Shown here piece after piece: positions 15,792-22,108 of a stretch of 36,680 nucleotides of DNA (position 1 is the first letter of the stretch; every line of letters starts with the position of its first letter). A program made the position numbers and the translations under genes. Below the pieces are notes generated by a model. That model did no database searches, had not been told where the DNA came from, and saw only the letters and a program-made list of their open reading frames with translations. Where the stretch lies: NCBI GenBank assembly GCA_934654805.1, contig CAKUGW010000018.1:1-36680 (forward strand), written 5' to 3'. The DNA comes from an uncultured Kiritimatiellota bacterium (GTDB lineage Bacteria > Verrucomicrobiota > Kiritimatiellia > RFP12 > UBA1067).

Positions 15792-15832
15792 ACGTCCTAA
15801 CGATTTCGTTCACCCCATAGAAAGACAAAGAA

Positions 15833-16378
15833 ATGAAGTTCTCGACGGTTCTGGCTGTTCTCGCGGTTGCGCTCTGCGTGACGGGCTGCAAATACGACAA
15901 GGCGAAGAAGGGCGCAGGCGCCGATGCGGCGAATGCCTCCGACATCTCGACGGTGGAGGGCGCTGACGCCAACGCCTCCGAGGTCTCGCTGACGGGCGCG
16001 AGCGAAGGCAAGTTCGAAGACCTCTACCAGCGCTGCACGGACGTGTCGTTCAATCCGGTCTACTTCGGGTTCGACTCGACGGTCGTGCCGGCGGGCGAGC
16101 TGGGCAAGATCGACGCCGTTGCGCAGCACCTGGCGTCGAACGCGGGCCGCGTCGTGGTCGTCGAGGGCAACTGCGACGAGCGCGGGTCGCACGAGTACAA
16201 CATGTCGCTGGGCGAGAACCGCGCGATCATCATCCGCAACTACCTCGTCCAGAGCGGCATCGCGTCCGACCGCATCCAGACGCGCAGCTACGGCGCCGAG
16301 AAGCCGGCGGTCGAGGGCCATGACGAGAGCGCCTACGCGCTGAACCGTCGCGGCGAGTTCGTGATCTTCCAGAAGTAA
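15833..16378 (+). CDS. pal: Peptidoglycan-associated lipoprotein Pal (OmpA-like)
   Basis: Pal is an outer-membrane lipoprotein that binds peptidoglycan and TolB. The 181-residue product has a lipoprotein signal with lipobox VTGC (Cys19), an Ala/Asp-rich linker, and an OmpA-C domain from about residue 70. The domain begins with NPVYFGFDSTVV, carries the peptidoglycan-binding region GNCDERGSHEYNMSLGENRA, and ends with YALNRRGEFVI. This is the standard Pal layout. It has its own promoter and is 9 kb from tolB; tolQ, tolR and tolA are not in the window. Confidence 0.94.
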   Translation: MKFSTVLAVLAVALCVTGCKYDKAKKGAGADAANASDISTVEGADANASEVSLTGASEGKFEDLYQRCTDVSFNPVYFGFDSTVVPAGELGKIDAVAQHLASNAGRVVVVEGNCDERGSHEYNMSLGENRAIIIRNYLVQSGIASDRIQTRSYGAEKPAVEGHDESAYALNRRGEFVIFQK

Positions 16379-16447
16379 AGGAGCGTCGGGTGCGCGCGGG
16401 AATCCGCCGTTCGGCCTCTTTCCGCCCGCATCCGCCGACAGCCTCCC

Positions 16448-16807
16448 TTGTTCGCGTTCATCTTTGACAGCGTGGGGGCCGGCGAGTGGGTCGTCCTGCT
16501 CGCCGTTCTTCTCATCGTGATGGGGCCGAAGCGGCTGCCGTCCACCCTGCGCACGTTCGGCTCCTACTACGCGAAGTTCCGCCGGGCGGCCGAGAGCTTC
16601 AAGCGCCAGCTGCTGGAGATGGACAGCGAGATCCAGCGCGAGGTCGCGAAGGTCGAGCGGGAGGTCGAGGAAGCGGCGCGCGCCGCCGAGCGCGAGGTTG
16701 CGGAGGCGGCGAAGCCGGTCGACGAGACGCCGGCGGCCCCGGCTTCCGGCGCGGTGGCGGCTTCGGCCGAGACGAAGGTTTCCGACGATGGCCATCAAGC
16801 TTCTTGA
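16448..16807 (+). CDS. tatB: Sec-independent translocase subunit TatB (TatA/B family)
   Basis: TatA/B proteins are small single-helix components of the twin-arginine export system for folded proteins. The 119-residue product has one N-terminal membrane helix with Glu13, the hinge GPKRLP at 26-31, then an amphipathic and coiled-coil helix rich in Glu, Arg and Ala, and a Pro/Ala-rich tail. GPxRLP is typical of TatB; TatA usually has FGxKKLP. Position directly before tatC agrees with TatB. The start is TTG at 16448, since no ATG gives the needed N terminus. It overlaps tatC by 20 nt. No tatA is seen here, so one must be elsewhere or this protein serves both roles. Confidence 0.85.
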   Translation: MFAFIFDSVGAGEWVVLLAVLLIVMGPKRLPSTLRTFGSYYAKFRRAAESFKRQLLEMDSEIQREVAKVEREVEEAARAAEREVAEAAKPVDETPAAPASGAVAASAETKVSDDGHQAS

Positions 16808-17555
16808 GAATCCCGACGCGCGGAACGATCCGCCGCAGCCGCTCATGGTCCACCTGCTCGCGCTCCGCGACATGATCGTGTTCGCGGGCGTCTCCTGGGC
16901 GCTCGGCATGGTCATCGCGGGCGTCTTCGCGAACCAGATCCTGACGCTCCTCAAGTCGCCGGCGGCCGAGTTCCAGGGGCTTCTGCAGGTCGTCGGCATG
17001 ACGGCGCCGTTTGACGTGTGGCTCTCGATCACGGTCTGGGGCGGCACGGTGCTGGCGTTCCCGCTCATGTCGTTCGCCGTGCTGCGCTTCGTCTTCCCGG
17101 CGCTGACGAACCGCGAGAAGTTCGTGATCCTCTCCGGCATCACGGCGGGGACGGCCCTCTTTCTCGTGGGCGGCGTCCTCGCCTACATGAAGACCGTGCC
17201 GCTCGTGGTCGTCGCGTTCCGGCAGATCGGCGACTGGATGGGCATTCCCCAGCAGATCATCACGATCGACACCTACGTGCCGGTCGTCCTCAAGCTGATC
17301 GTCGCCTTCGGCCTCGTCTTCCAGATGCCGCTCATCATCTTCGTCCTCGGCTGCTTCGGCATGGTGACGTCGAAGGGGCTGCGCGAGAAGCGGCGTGCGG
17401 CGATCATCATCGCGTTCGTGCTCGCGATGTTCCTGACGCCGCCCGACCCGATGAGCCAGATCCTCATGGCGGTGCCGCTCTGCCTCCTCTACGAGCTTTC
17501 GATCTGGGCCGTGTGGCTGAAGGAGAAGGGCGGCTTCCGCAAGAAGGCGGGATGA
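16788..17555 (+). CDS. tatC: Twin-arginine translocase channel subunit TatC
   Basis: TatC is the receptor for twin-arginine signal peptides. The 255-residue product has six predicted membrane segments and family motifs including FLTPPDPMSQ near the C terminus and FVFPALTNREKF in the first cytoplasmic loop. The N-terminal motif HLxELRxR, whose Glu (E15 in E. coli) contacts the twin arginines, reads HLLALRDM at 22-29: the Glu is Ala25 here. The start is ATG 16788 inside the end of tatB; the stop overlaps the next gene as ATGA. A clear Tat-type signal (MNRREF) occurs in the phosphoesterase at 24353, so the system probably works despite the change. Confidence 0.94.
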   Translation: MAIKLLENPDARNDPPQPLMVHLLALRDMIVFAGVSWALGMVIAGVFANQILTLLKSPAAEFQGLLQVVGMTAPFDVWLSITVWGGTVLAFPLMSFAVLRFVFPALTNREKFVILSGITAGTALFLVGGVLAYMKTVPLVVVAFRQIGDWMGIPQQIITIDTYVPVVLKLIVAFGLVFQMPLIIFVLGCFGMVTSKGLREKRRAAIIIAFVLAMFLTPPDPMSQILMAVPLCLLYELSIWAVWLKEKGGFRKKAG

Positions 17556-18865
17556 CGAGGCGCTCGTCCATCGCCGTCGGCTTCCTCGCGCTGATTCTCG
17601 TCGGCGCGATTCTGCTTTCATCGCCCTGGGCGCGGGCGGACGGGCAGTGGGGCGGCTGGCCGGACGCGCTGTTCACGTCGTGTTCGGCCGTGTGCGTGAC
17701 GGGACTCTCGACGGTGGACGTCGGCAGCGCGTTCACGCGCGCCGGGCAGGCCGTCGTCCTCGCCCTCGTCGAGGTCGGCTGCCTCGGCCTCATGACGTGC
17801 AGCACGTTCCTCCTTGTCGCGGTGGGGCGGCGTCTCTCGCTGAGCCGCGAGTTCTCGCTCATGAACGCCTATGGCGTCGCGGGCGTGCACGGCCTCCGGG
17901 GGCTGATCCTCTGGGTCGTCGGGTCGATGCTCGTGCTGGAGGGCGCGGGCGCGGCGCTTCTGTACCTGCGGCTGCACGATTGGTTCCTGTCGGCCTACTA
18001 CGCGGTGATGAGCTTCTGCAACGCCGGGCTCGGCTTTCGCGCCGACTCGCTCGCGGGCTTCGCGGGAGACCCGTTCGTCCTCTTCGTCCTCGCGGCCGAG
18101 ACGGTCCTGGGCGGCATCGGCTTTCTCGTCCTCTACAACCTCTGCACGTATCGCTTCCGGCGGGGCCGCTCGGGCGGGCGCGGGCGCCTCTCGCTCCACA
18201 GCGCGGTTGTCCTGCGCTTCACGCTCTACCTGCTCGCGCTCGCGTTCCTCGCGTTTCTCGCGCTCGAGTGGAACGGGGCCCTGAAGGGCTTCGCGCCGCT
18301 CCGGAAGCTGTCCGTCGCGTTCTACCAGGCCGTGACGCCGCGCACGTGCGGGTTCACGGTCGTGCCGACGGAGGCCCTGCAGGACCTGACGGTCAACGTC
18401 TACGAGGCGCTCATGTTCATCGGTGGCGCGCCCGGCTCGGCGGCGGGCGGGCTCAAGGTGACGACGCTCGCGGTCCTCGTCTGCACGCTGCGGGCGATGT
18501 GCCGGGGCGAGCCGGAAGTCGTCCTCTCGCGGCGGACGATCGCGGGCGACGTCGTCCGCGAGTCGCTCGTCATCGTCTGCGCGATGGTCGCGTTCGTCTG
18601 GCTCGTCAACGGGGTCCTGTCGTTCACGGAGGCCGGTCGCGGGATCGACGGCGGCGCGCTCTTCTTCGAGGCGATCTCGGCCGTGACGACGACGGGCCTC
18701 TCGCTCGGCGACACGACGGCGCGGCTCTCGCCGGCGGGGCGCGTTGTCATCATGTGCGCGATGTTCTTCGGGCGCCTCGGCGCGCTGACCGTCGTCATGA
18801 TGATCGGCGACCGCGAGTCGAACCGCCGCGTCAGGTTCCCGACCGAGGAGCTGGTCGTCGGCTGA
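17552..18865 (+). CDS. KtrB/TrkH family potassium uptake channel subunit
   Basis: These proteins form the K+ (or Na+/K+) pore of Ktr and Trk uptake systems. The 437-residue membrane protein has four pore-loop repeats: SAVCVTGLST near 45-54, FCNAGLGF near 155, TPRTCGFTVVP near 260, and AVTTTGLSLGDT near 376. It also has GGAPGSAAGGLKVTT before the last repeat, typical of KtrB. Length fits KtrB (about 450). The start overlaps the tatC stop (ATGA), giving a tatB-tatC-ktrB operon. No regulatory RCK subunit (KtrA/TrkA) is adjacent, so it must be elsewhere. KtrB versus TrkH naming is a judgement from size. Confidence 0.9.
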   Translation: MTRRSSIAVGFLALILVGAILLSSPWARADGQWGGWPDALFTSCSAVCVTGLSTVDVGSAFTRAGQAVVLALVEVGCLGLMTCSTFLLVAVGRRLSLSREFSLMNAYGVAGVHGLRGLILWVVGSMLVLEGAGAALLYLRLHDWFLSAYYAVMSFCNAGLGFRADSLAGFAGDPFVLFVLAAETVLGGIGFLVLYNLCTYRFRRGRSGGRGRLSLHSAVVLRFTLYLLALAFLAFLALEWNGALKGFAPLRKLSVAFYQAVTPRTCGFTVVPTEALQDLTVNVYEALMFIGGAPGSAAGGLKVTTLAVLVCTLRAMCRGEPEVVLSRRTIAGDVVRESLVIVCAMVAFVWLVNGVLSFTEAGRGIDGGALFFEAISAVTTTGLSLGDTTARLSPAGRVVIMCAMFFGRLGALTVVMMIGDRESNRRVRFPTEELVVG

Positions 18866-18910
18866 CGGCGTTTCGCTTCGCGCGCGAGAAGGGCCCCGCG
18901 TTCAAGACGG

Positions 18911-18950
18911 CGGACGCCCGCACGGCATGAGGGGGCGGGCGTTCGGTTTT
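18911..18950 (+). terminator. Intrinsic terminator after ktrB
   Basis: CGGACGCCCGC (18911-18921) pairs with GCGGGCGTTCG (18935-18945) with one G-U pair, followed by GTTTT. The T tract runs directly into GGTATAAT of the next gene. Confidence 0.75.
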
Positions 18951-18952
18951 GG

Positions 18953-18958
18953 TATAAT
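18953..18958 (+). promoter_or_regulatory. Phosphatase gene -10 element, predicted leaderless start
   Basis: TATAAT preceded by GG lies 6 nt before ATG 18965. The upstream 18 nt are the 3' arm and T tract of the ktrB terminator; no good -35 is seen. Confidence 0.55.
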
Positions 18959-18964
18959 ACGGGA

Positions 18965-19420
18965 ATGAAGCCGTCCTTGAAAATCCTCTTCCTCTGCCAC
19001 GGGAACATCTGCCGCTCGCCGATGGCGGAGTTCGTCATGAAAGACCTCGTGCGCCGTGCGGGACGCACGGACATCAACGTCGAATCCGCCGCGCTGCACA
19101 CGGACGAGATCGGGAGCGACATCCATCCGGGCACACGCGCCAAGCTGCGTGCGCAGGGCATTCCCTTTGCGCCGCGCGCGGCGTGGCTCCTGACGGCGGC
19201 GAAAGCGCGCGCATACGATTTTCTCATCGGAATGGACGCTTACAACATCGCAGACCTGAAGCGGCTTGTCTATCCGGAGGATCGTCCAAAGATCCGCCGG
19301 CTGCTGGAATTCGCCGGGAAGGCGCGCGACATCGCGGATCCGTGGTATACCGGCAATTTCGACGCGACTTACGATGATGTTGCCGAAGGGTGCGCGGCGT
19401 TGCTGAAGAGCCTGACGTAA
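18965..19420 (+). CDS. Low-molecular-weight protein tyrosine phosphatase
   Basis: This family removes phosphate from protein tyrosines, often acting on exopolysaccharide tyrosine kinases, and is related to arsenate reductases. The 151-residue product has the CX5R loop CHGNICRS (Cys11, Arg17) followed by PMAEF, a late DPWY with the general-acid Asp near 124, and standard length. No tyrosine kinase is adjacent, so its partner is unknown. It is transcribed alone. Arsenate reductase is less likely because DPWY is kept and the extra redox Cys residues of ArsC are absent. Confidence 0.92.
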   Translation: MKPSLKILFLCHGNICRSPMAEFVMKDLVRRAGRTDINVESAALHTDEIGSDIHPGTRAKLRAQGIPFAPRAAWLLTAAKARAYDFLIGMDAYNIADLKRLVYPEDRPKIRRLLEFAGKARDIADPWYTGNFDATYDDVAEGCAALLKSLT

Positions 19421-19495
19421 GGAGTGGATTTGATGGGCCGCGTCCCGATTTTGCGCGCAGAAAGCCCCCGATTTCCGAGGGGCGTCGGTCTGCAC

Positions 19496-19526
19496 TGGAC
19501 AAGGCTCGGGCGGAAACTGCTATACT
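19496..19526 (+). promoter_or_regulatory. Cassette promoter, copy 1
   Basis: TGGACA (19496-19501) and TATACT (19521-19526) with a 19-nt spacer, one longer than in copy 2. The -10 is 10 nt before the ATG of the short ORF. Confidence 0.55.
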
Positions 19527-19536
19527 ACCGACCCTT

Positions 19537-19590
19537 ATGCAGAACGGAATGGCAGTTTTCGGCAAGGCCCTTCAGGCGGTGGCGGCATGA
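19537..19590 (+). CDS. Short ORF of 17 codons in the cassette, copy 1
   Basis: It encodes MQNGMAVFGKALQAVAA and its stop overlaps the next start as ATGA. The same ORF precedes the VWA gene, differing at one residue. I do not recognise it. It may be a leader peptide that couples translation of the downstream gene from a nearly leaderless mRNA. The single coding difference between copies changes the residue (Ala to Thr), so constraint on the peptide is unproven. Confidence 0.4.
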   Translation: MQNGMAVFGKALQAVAA

Positions 19591-19895
19591 CGCGCGAGGC
19601 GAAAGGCGAGCTCGTCGTGGCGGCCCTGGCCCTCGGCAAGCTGGAGTGCCGCGCGGGCGAGCACGCGGCGGCGGAAGAGACGCTGAAGAGCGCCGTGGCG
19701 CTGAACGCGGGGCGTCCGGCCGCGCGCGGCGAAGCGTATCTCGCGCTCGCGGAGAACGCATTGGCGAAGGGCGACGTCCACGGCGCGCGCGGCTATGCGA
19801 CGGTCGTCACGACGCTCTTCGCCGATCCGGCGCTTGTCGCGGCGGCCGAGCGGGTCCTGAAGGAAAGCCCCGAAACGAAAAAGGTGACGCCGTAG
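19587..19895 (+). pseudogene. Chimeric TPR-protein remnant
   Basis: The 102-residue frame starts with MTREAKGELVV, identical to the start of the VWA protein at 29264, then changes to helical TPR-like sequence: LALGKLECRAGEHAAAEETLKSAVAL and GEAYLALAENALAKGDVHGARGYATVV. It looks like the C-terminal end of a longer TPR protein joined to a foreign start after codon 11-12. The last 89 nt overlap the 3' end of the regulator on the other strand. The frame is intact and has a promoter, so it may be expressed, but function is doubtful. One possible source is a deleted copy of a VWA/TPR operon. Confidence 0.55.
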
Positions 19896-21099
19896 GCTTC
19901 TCGCGCGTGCGCCAGGCGGCGGGGGTCTGGCCCGTCGCGCGCTTGAAGAAGCGCACGAGCGACGGCGCGTTCGGGAAGCCGCAGGCGCGCGCGACCTGCG
20001 TGACGGTCGCGCGCGTCGCGATCAGCTTGCGCTTGACCGCGCCGATGCGGGCGGCGGCGATGGCCTCGCCGATCGTCTCCCCCGCCAGCTCGCGGAAGCG
20101 CAGGTCGGCGAGCGACCGCGACACGCCGAGGTGGGCGACGACGTCCGCCGGCGTGAGGTTGCGCGTGTCGTTCTCCGCGATGAACCGCCGCGCGAGGCGG
20201 ATGAGGTGCTCGGCGGGCTGGGGCGTGCGCGTGGAGTCGCGCGTCAGGATCTCGCGGACGGACGCCTTCAGGACGACGAGCCGGGGGCGTCCGCCGTTCA
20301 TGCGCCGCTCAAGCTCCTGCGCGACGCGGAAGCCGAGCCCGACATGGTCGGGCAGGATGCTGGAGAGCGCGGGCTCGACGCCCCGGCACAGCACCTCGTC
20401 GTTGTCCGTGCCGAGGATCGAGACGCGCCCCGGCACGTCGATGCCGGCCTCGGCGCAGATCTCGAGCGTCCGGAAGGCCGCGTTGTCCCAGTCGGCGAAG
20501 ACGGCCACGGGCTTCGGCAGGCGCTGCAGGGTCAGGGCAAACGCCGCGTTGTCGCGCGCGCTGGCTTCCGGCGGCAGGACGAGCGTGCGGCAGTCGAGCT
20601 GCCAGGCCTCAAGGGCCGCGCGGAAGCCGCACTCGCGCCGGATCGACCACTCCTCCCGCCCGGGCGAGCCCGCGACGAAGGCGAAGGCGCCGAACTTGCC
20701 CATCCCGAGGAGGTAGTCCGCCGCCGCGCGCCCGACGTCCTCGTCGTCGAGCCGGACGAACGAGGCCATCGGGAAGGCGTCGAGGCGGTCGCTCTCGAAG
20801 TGCGAGAAGACGACCGGCACGCCGCTTTTCGCCAGCAGGTCGACCGTCTCGGCGTCGGTGGGGTAGTCCGTGGCAATGCCGTCATAGGGCGCGGAGGTCT
20901 CGTTGAGAAGCGTCTCGCGGATGCGCGACGTGCTGTCCAGGAGGCGAAGCCGCCAGCGCTTGCCGGCGTTGACGAAGCGGAAGAACCCCGAAAGCGCGTC
21001 GCGCCCGGACGCGCCGCCGATGTTGATCGCGACCAGGATGCGCCGCAGCGGCTGCGGGCGGACGCGGTGCAGCTGTAGGATGCCGGATGTTCTCTTCAT
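19807..21099 (-). CDS. XylR-type transcription regulator: LacI-like sensor plus AraC-type DNA-binding domain
   Basis: Regulators of this hybrid type sense sugars with a periplasmic-binding-protein-like domain and bind DNA with an AraC domain. In the 430-residue product, residues about 18-285 have the sensor fold (RRILVAINIG, YDGIATDYP, GVPVVFSHFE, DEDVGRAAADYLLGMG, VSILGTDNDEVLC). Residues about 300-397 hold two helix-turn-helix units, with ADVVAHLGVSRSLADLRFREL and VTQVARACGFPNAPSLVRFFKRATGQTPAAWR. AraC domains normally stop there; the last 33 residues are a Pro/Ser/Arg tail overlapping the TPR remnant, suggesting loss of the original stop. ATG 21099 lies 6 nt after a -10, so the mRNA is probably leaderless. 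The likely target is the nearby glycoside hydrolase locus (inference). Confidence 0.88.
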   Translation of the reverse strand: MKRTSGILQLHRVRPQPLRRILVAINIGGASGRDALSGFFRFVNAGKRWRLRLLDSTSRIRETLLNETSAPYDGIATDYPTDAETVDLLAKSGVPVVFSHFESDRLDAFPMASFVRLDDEDVGRAAADYLLGMGKFGAFAFVAGSPGREEWSIRRECGFRAALEAWQLDCRTLVLPPEASARDNAAFALTLQRLPKPVAVFADWDNAAFRTLEICAEAGIDVPGRVSILGTDNDEVLCRGVEPALSSILPDHVGLGFRVAQELERRMNGGRPRLVVLKASVREILTRDSTRTPQPAEHLIRLARRFIAENDTRNLTPADVVAHLGVSRSLADLRFRELAGETIGEAIAAARIGAVKRKLIATRATVTQVARACGFPNAPSLVRFFKRATGQTPAAWRTREKPTASPFSFRGFPSGPARPPRQAPDRRRAS

Positions 21100-21105
21100 G
21101 CCCGA

Positions 21106-21148
21106 ATTATACCAAATCGACAGCCGCACGGAGGAAATTTGGTATAAC
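21106..21148. promoter_or_regulatory. Symmetrical divergent promoters with 11-bp inverted repeat
   Basis: TTATACCAAAT (21107-21117) and ATTTGGTATAA (21137-21147) are perfect inverted repeats with 19 nt between. Each contains a -10: TATAAT on the minus strand (21106-21111), 6 nt before the regulator ATG, and TATAAC on the plus strand (21143-21148), 7 nt before ATG 21156. Their -35 regions overlap, so the two promoters probably compete. Confidence 0.6.
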
Positions 21149-21155
21149 AGGCGAC

Positions 21156-21982
21156 ATGAAGCGAAAGATACCCTACGGCGTGATGAACTGGGAGAAAGCC
21201 GTGCGCGAGTGCTACCTCGTGGACAACACGGCCTACATCCGCGCACTCGAAGATGTCGAGACGCCCGTCTTCCTTCGCCCGAAGCGCTTCGGCAAGTCGC
21301 TCTGGTGCTCGATGCTCGGCTACTACTACGACGTCAACTTCAAGGACCGCTTCGACGAGCTCTTCGGGAAGACGGACATCGGCAGGAACCCGACGCCGCT
21401 CGCGAACGCGTTCCTCGTCCTGAAGTTCGACTTCTCGACGATCCAGGTCGGGACGGTGCGCGAGATCGAGGAACGGTTCTGCGCGAACGTGCGCGGCATG
21501 GTCGGCAGTTTCGCTGCAGCCTATCGCCATCTTGCGGACTGGTCCGAGGCGGTGGCACGTGGCGGAACCTGTTTGAGCAGTTCTGGCTCTACTACGTGAA
21601 GGCGCGGATCCCGGCGCAGGCGCTCGACCAGATGAACGAGAACTTCTTCCGCACGACGTTCGCGTCGCGGACGTGGGACGTCCTGCCGATGTACTACTCG
21701 GTCGAGACGGAGTACAACACGCCGGAAGGGCGCTGCGACTTCCTCGCGGTGCCGAAGCCGGGGTTCGCGAAGCCCGCGTGCCTCGTGGAGTTCAAGTACT
21801 TCACGAACGCGGCGGCGGCGCGCGGGAACGTCCTCGGGCGCGCGACGCCGGACGCGGAGACGGTCGCCCAGGCGCGGCGCTACCGCGACGCGCTGCCGCG
21901 CCGCCCGGGCTGGGACCATCCCGTCGAGACGTACGTCGTCGAGGTCTGCGGCAACCGGGGCTACAACTGGTTCGCCGTATAG
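21156..21982 (+). pseudogene. Broken AAA-ATPase-like / PD-(D/E)XK nuclease family gene
   Basis: The first frame (21156-21599) has the N-terminal AAA-ATPase-like domain: YLVDNTAYIRALE, FLRPKRFGKSLWCSML (P-loop variant ending GKS) and LKFDFST. Near 21550-21575 the frame shifts and the remaining sequence, read to 21982, is the family's C-terminal part. That part begins NLFEQFWLYYVKAR, contains the nuclease-like GRCDFLAV...ACLVEFKY, and ends CGNRGYNWFAV. Family members are usually around 500 residues, but the two pieces total about 275, so roughly half the middle has been deleted. This gene type is common in multiple copies in gut anaerobes and its biological role is unclear. Confidence 0.8.
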
Positions 21983-22108
21983 CCTCGCCCTACGAATTGT
22001 TTCATCCGATAATAAACTCTTGGGCTATGCGATAACGCCTCCCCTTGCGTTCTTGACGGCGCATTTGATAAACTTCTCCTCGTGTTCAACCACAGGAAGG
22101 AACTACGC

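Larger units (their letters stand above)
19495..19619 (+). repeat. Duplicated promoter/short-ORF cassette, copy 1
   Basis: This 125-bp segment is nearly identical to 29173-29296: one 1-nt insertion and one substitution. It runs from the -35 hexamer through the -10, a 17-codon ORF, and the first 11 codons of the next gene (MTREAKGELVV). Similarity ends sharply on both sides. Confidence 0.9.

Noticed and set aside
19461..19484. Hairpin with CCCC/GGGG stem after the phosphatase gene as a terminator
   Set aside because: The stem is only four or five pairs with a nine-base loop and no T tract.
22082..22108. GTG 22082 as start of the LamG protein
   Set aside because: AGGAAGGAA lies within that extension at the right distance from ATG 22109, and the signal peptide begins at the ATG.
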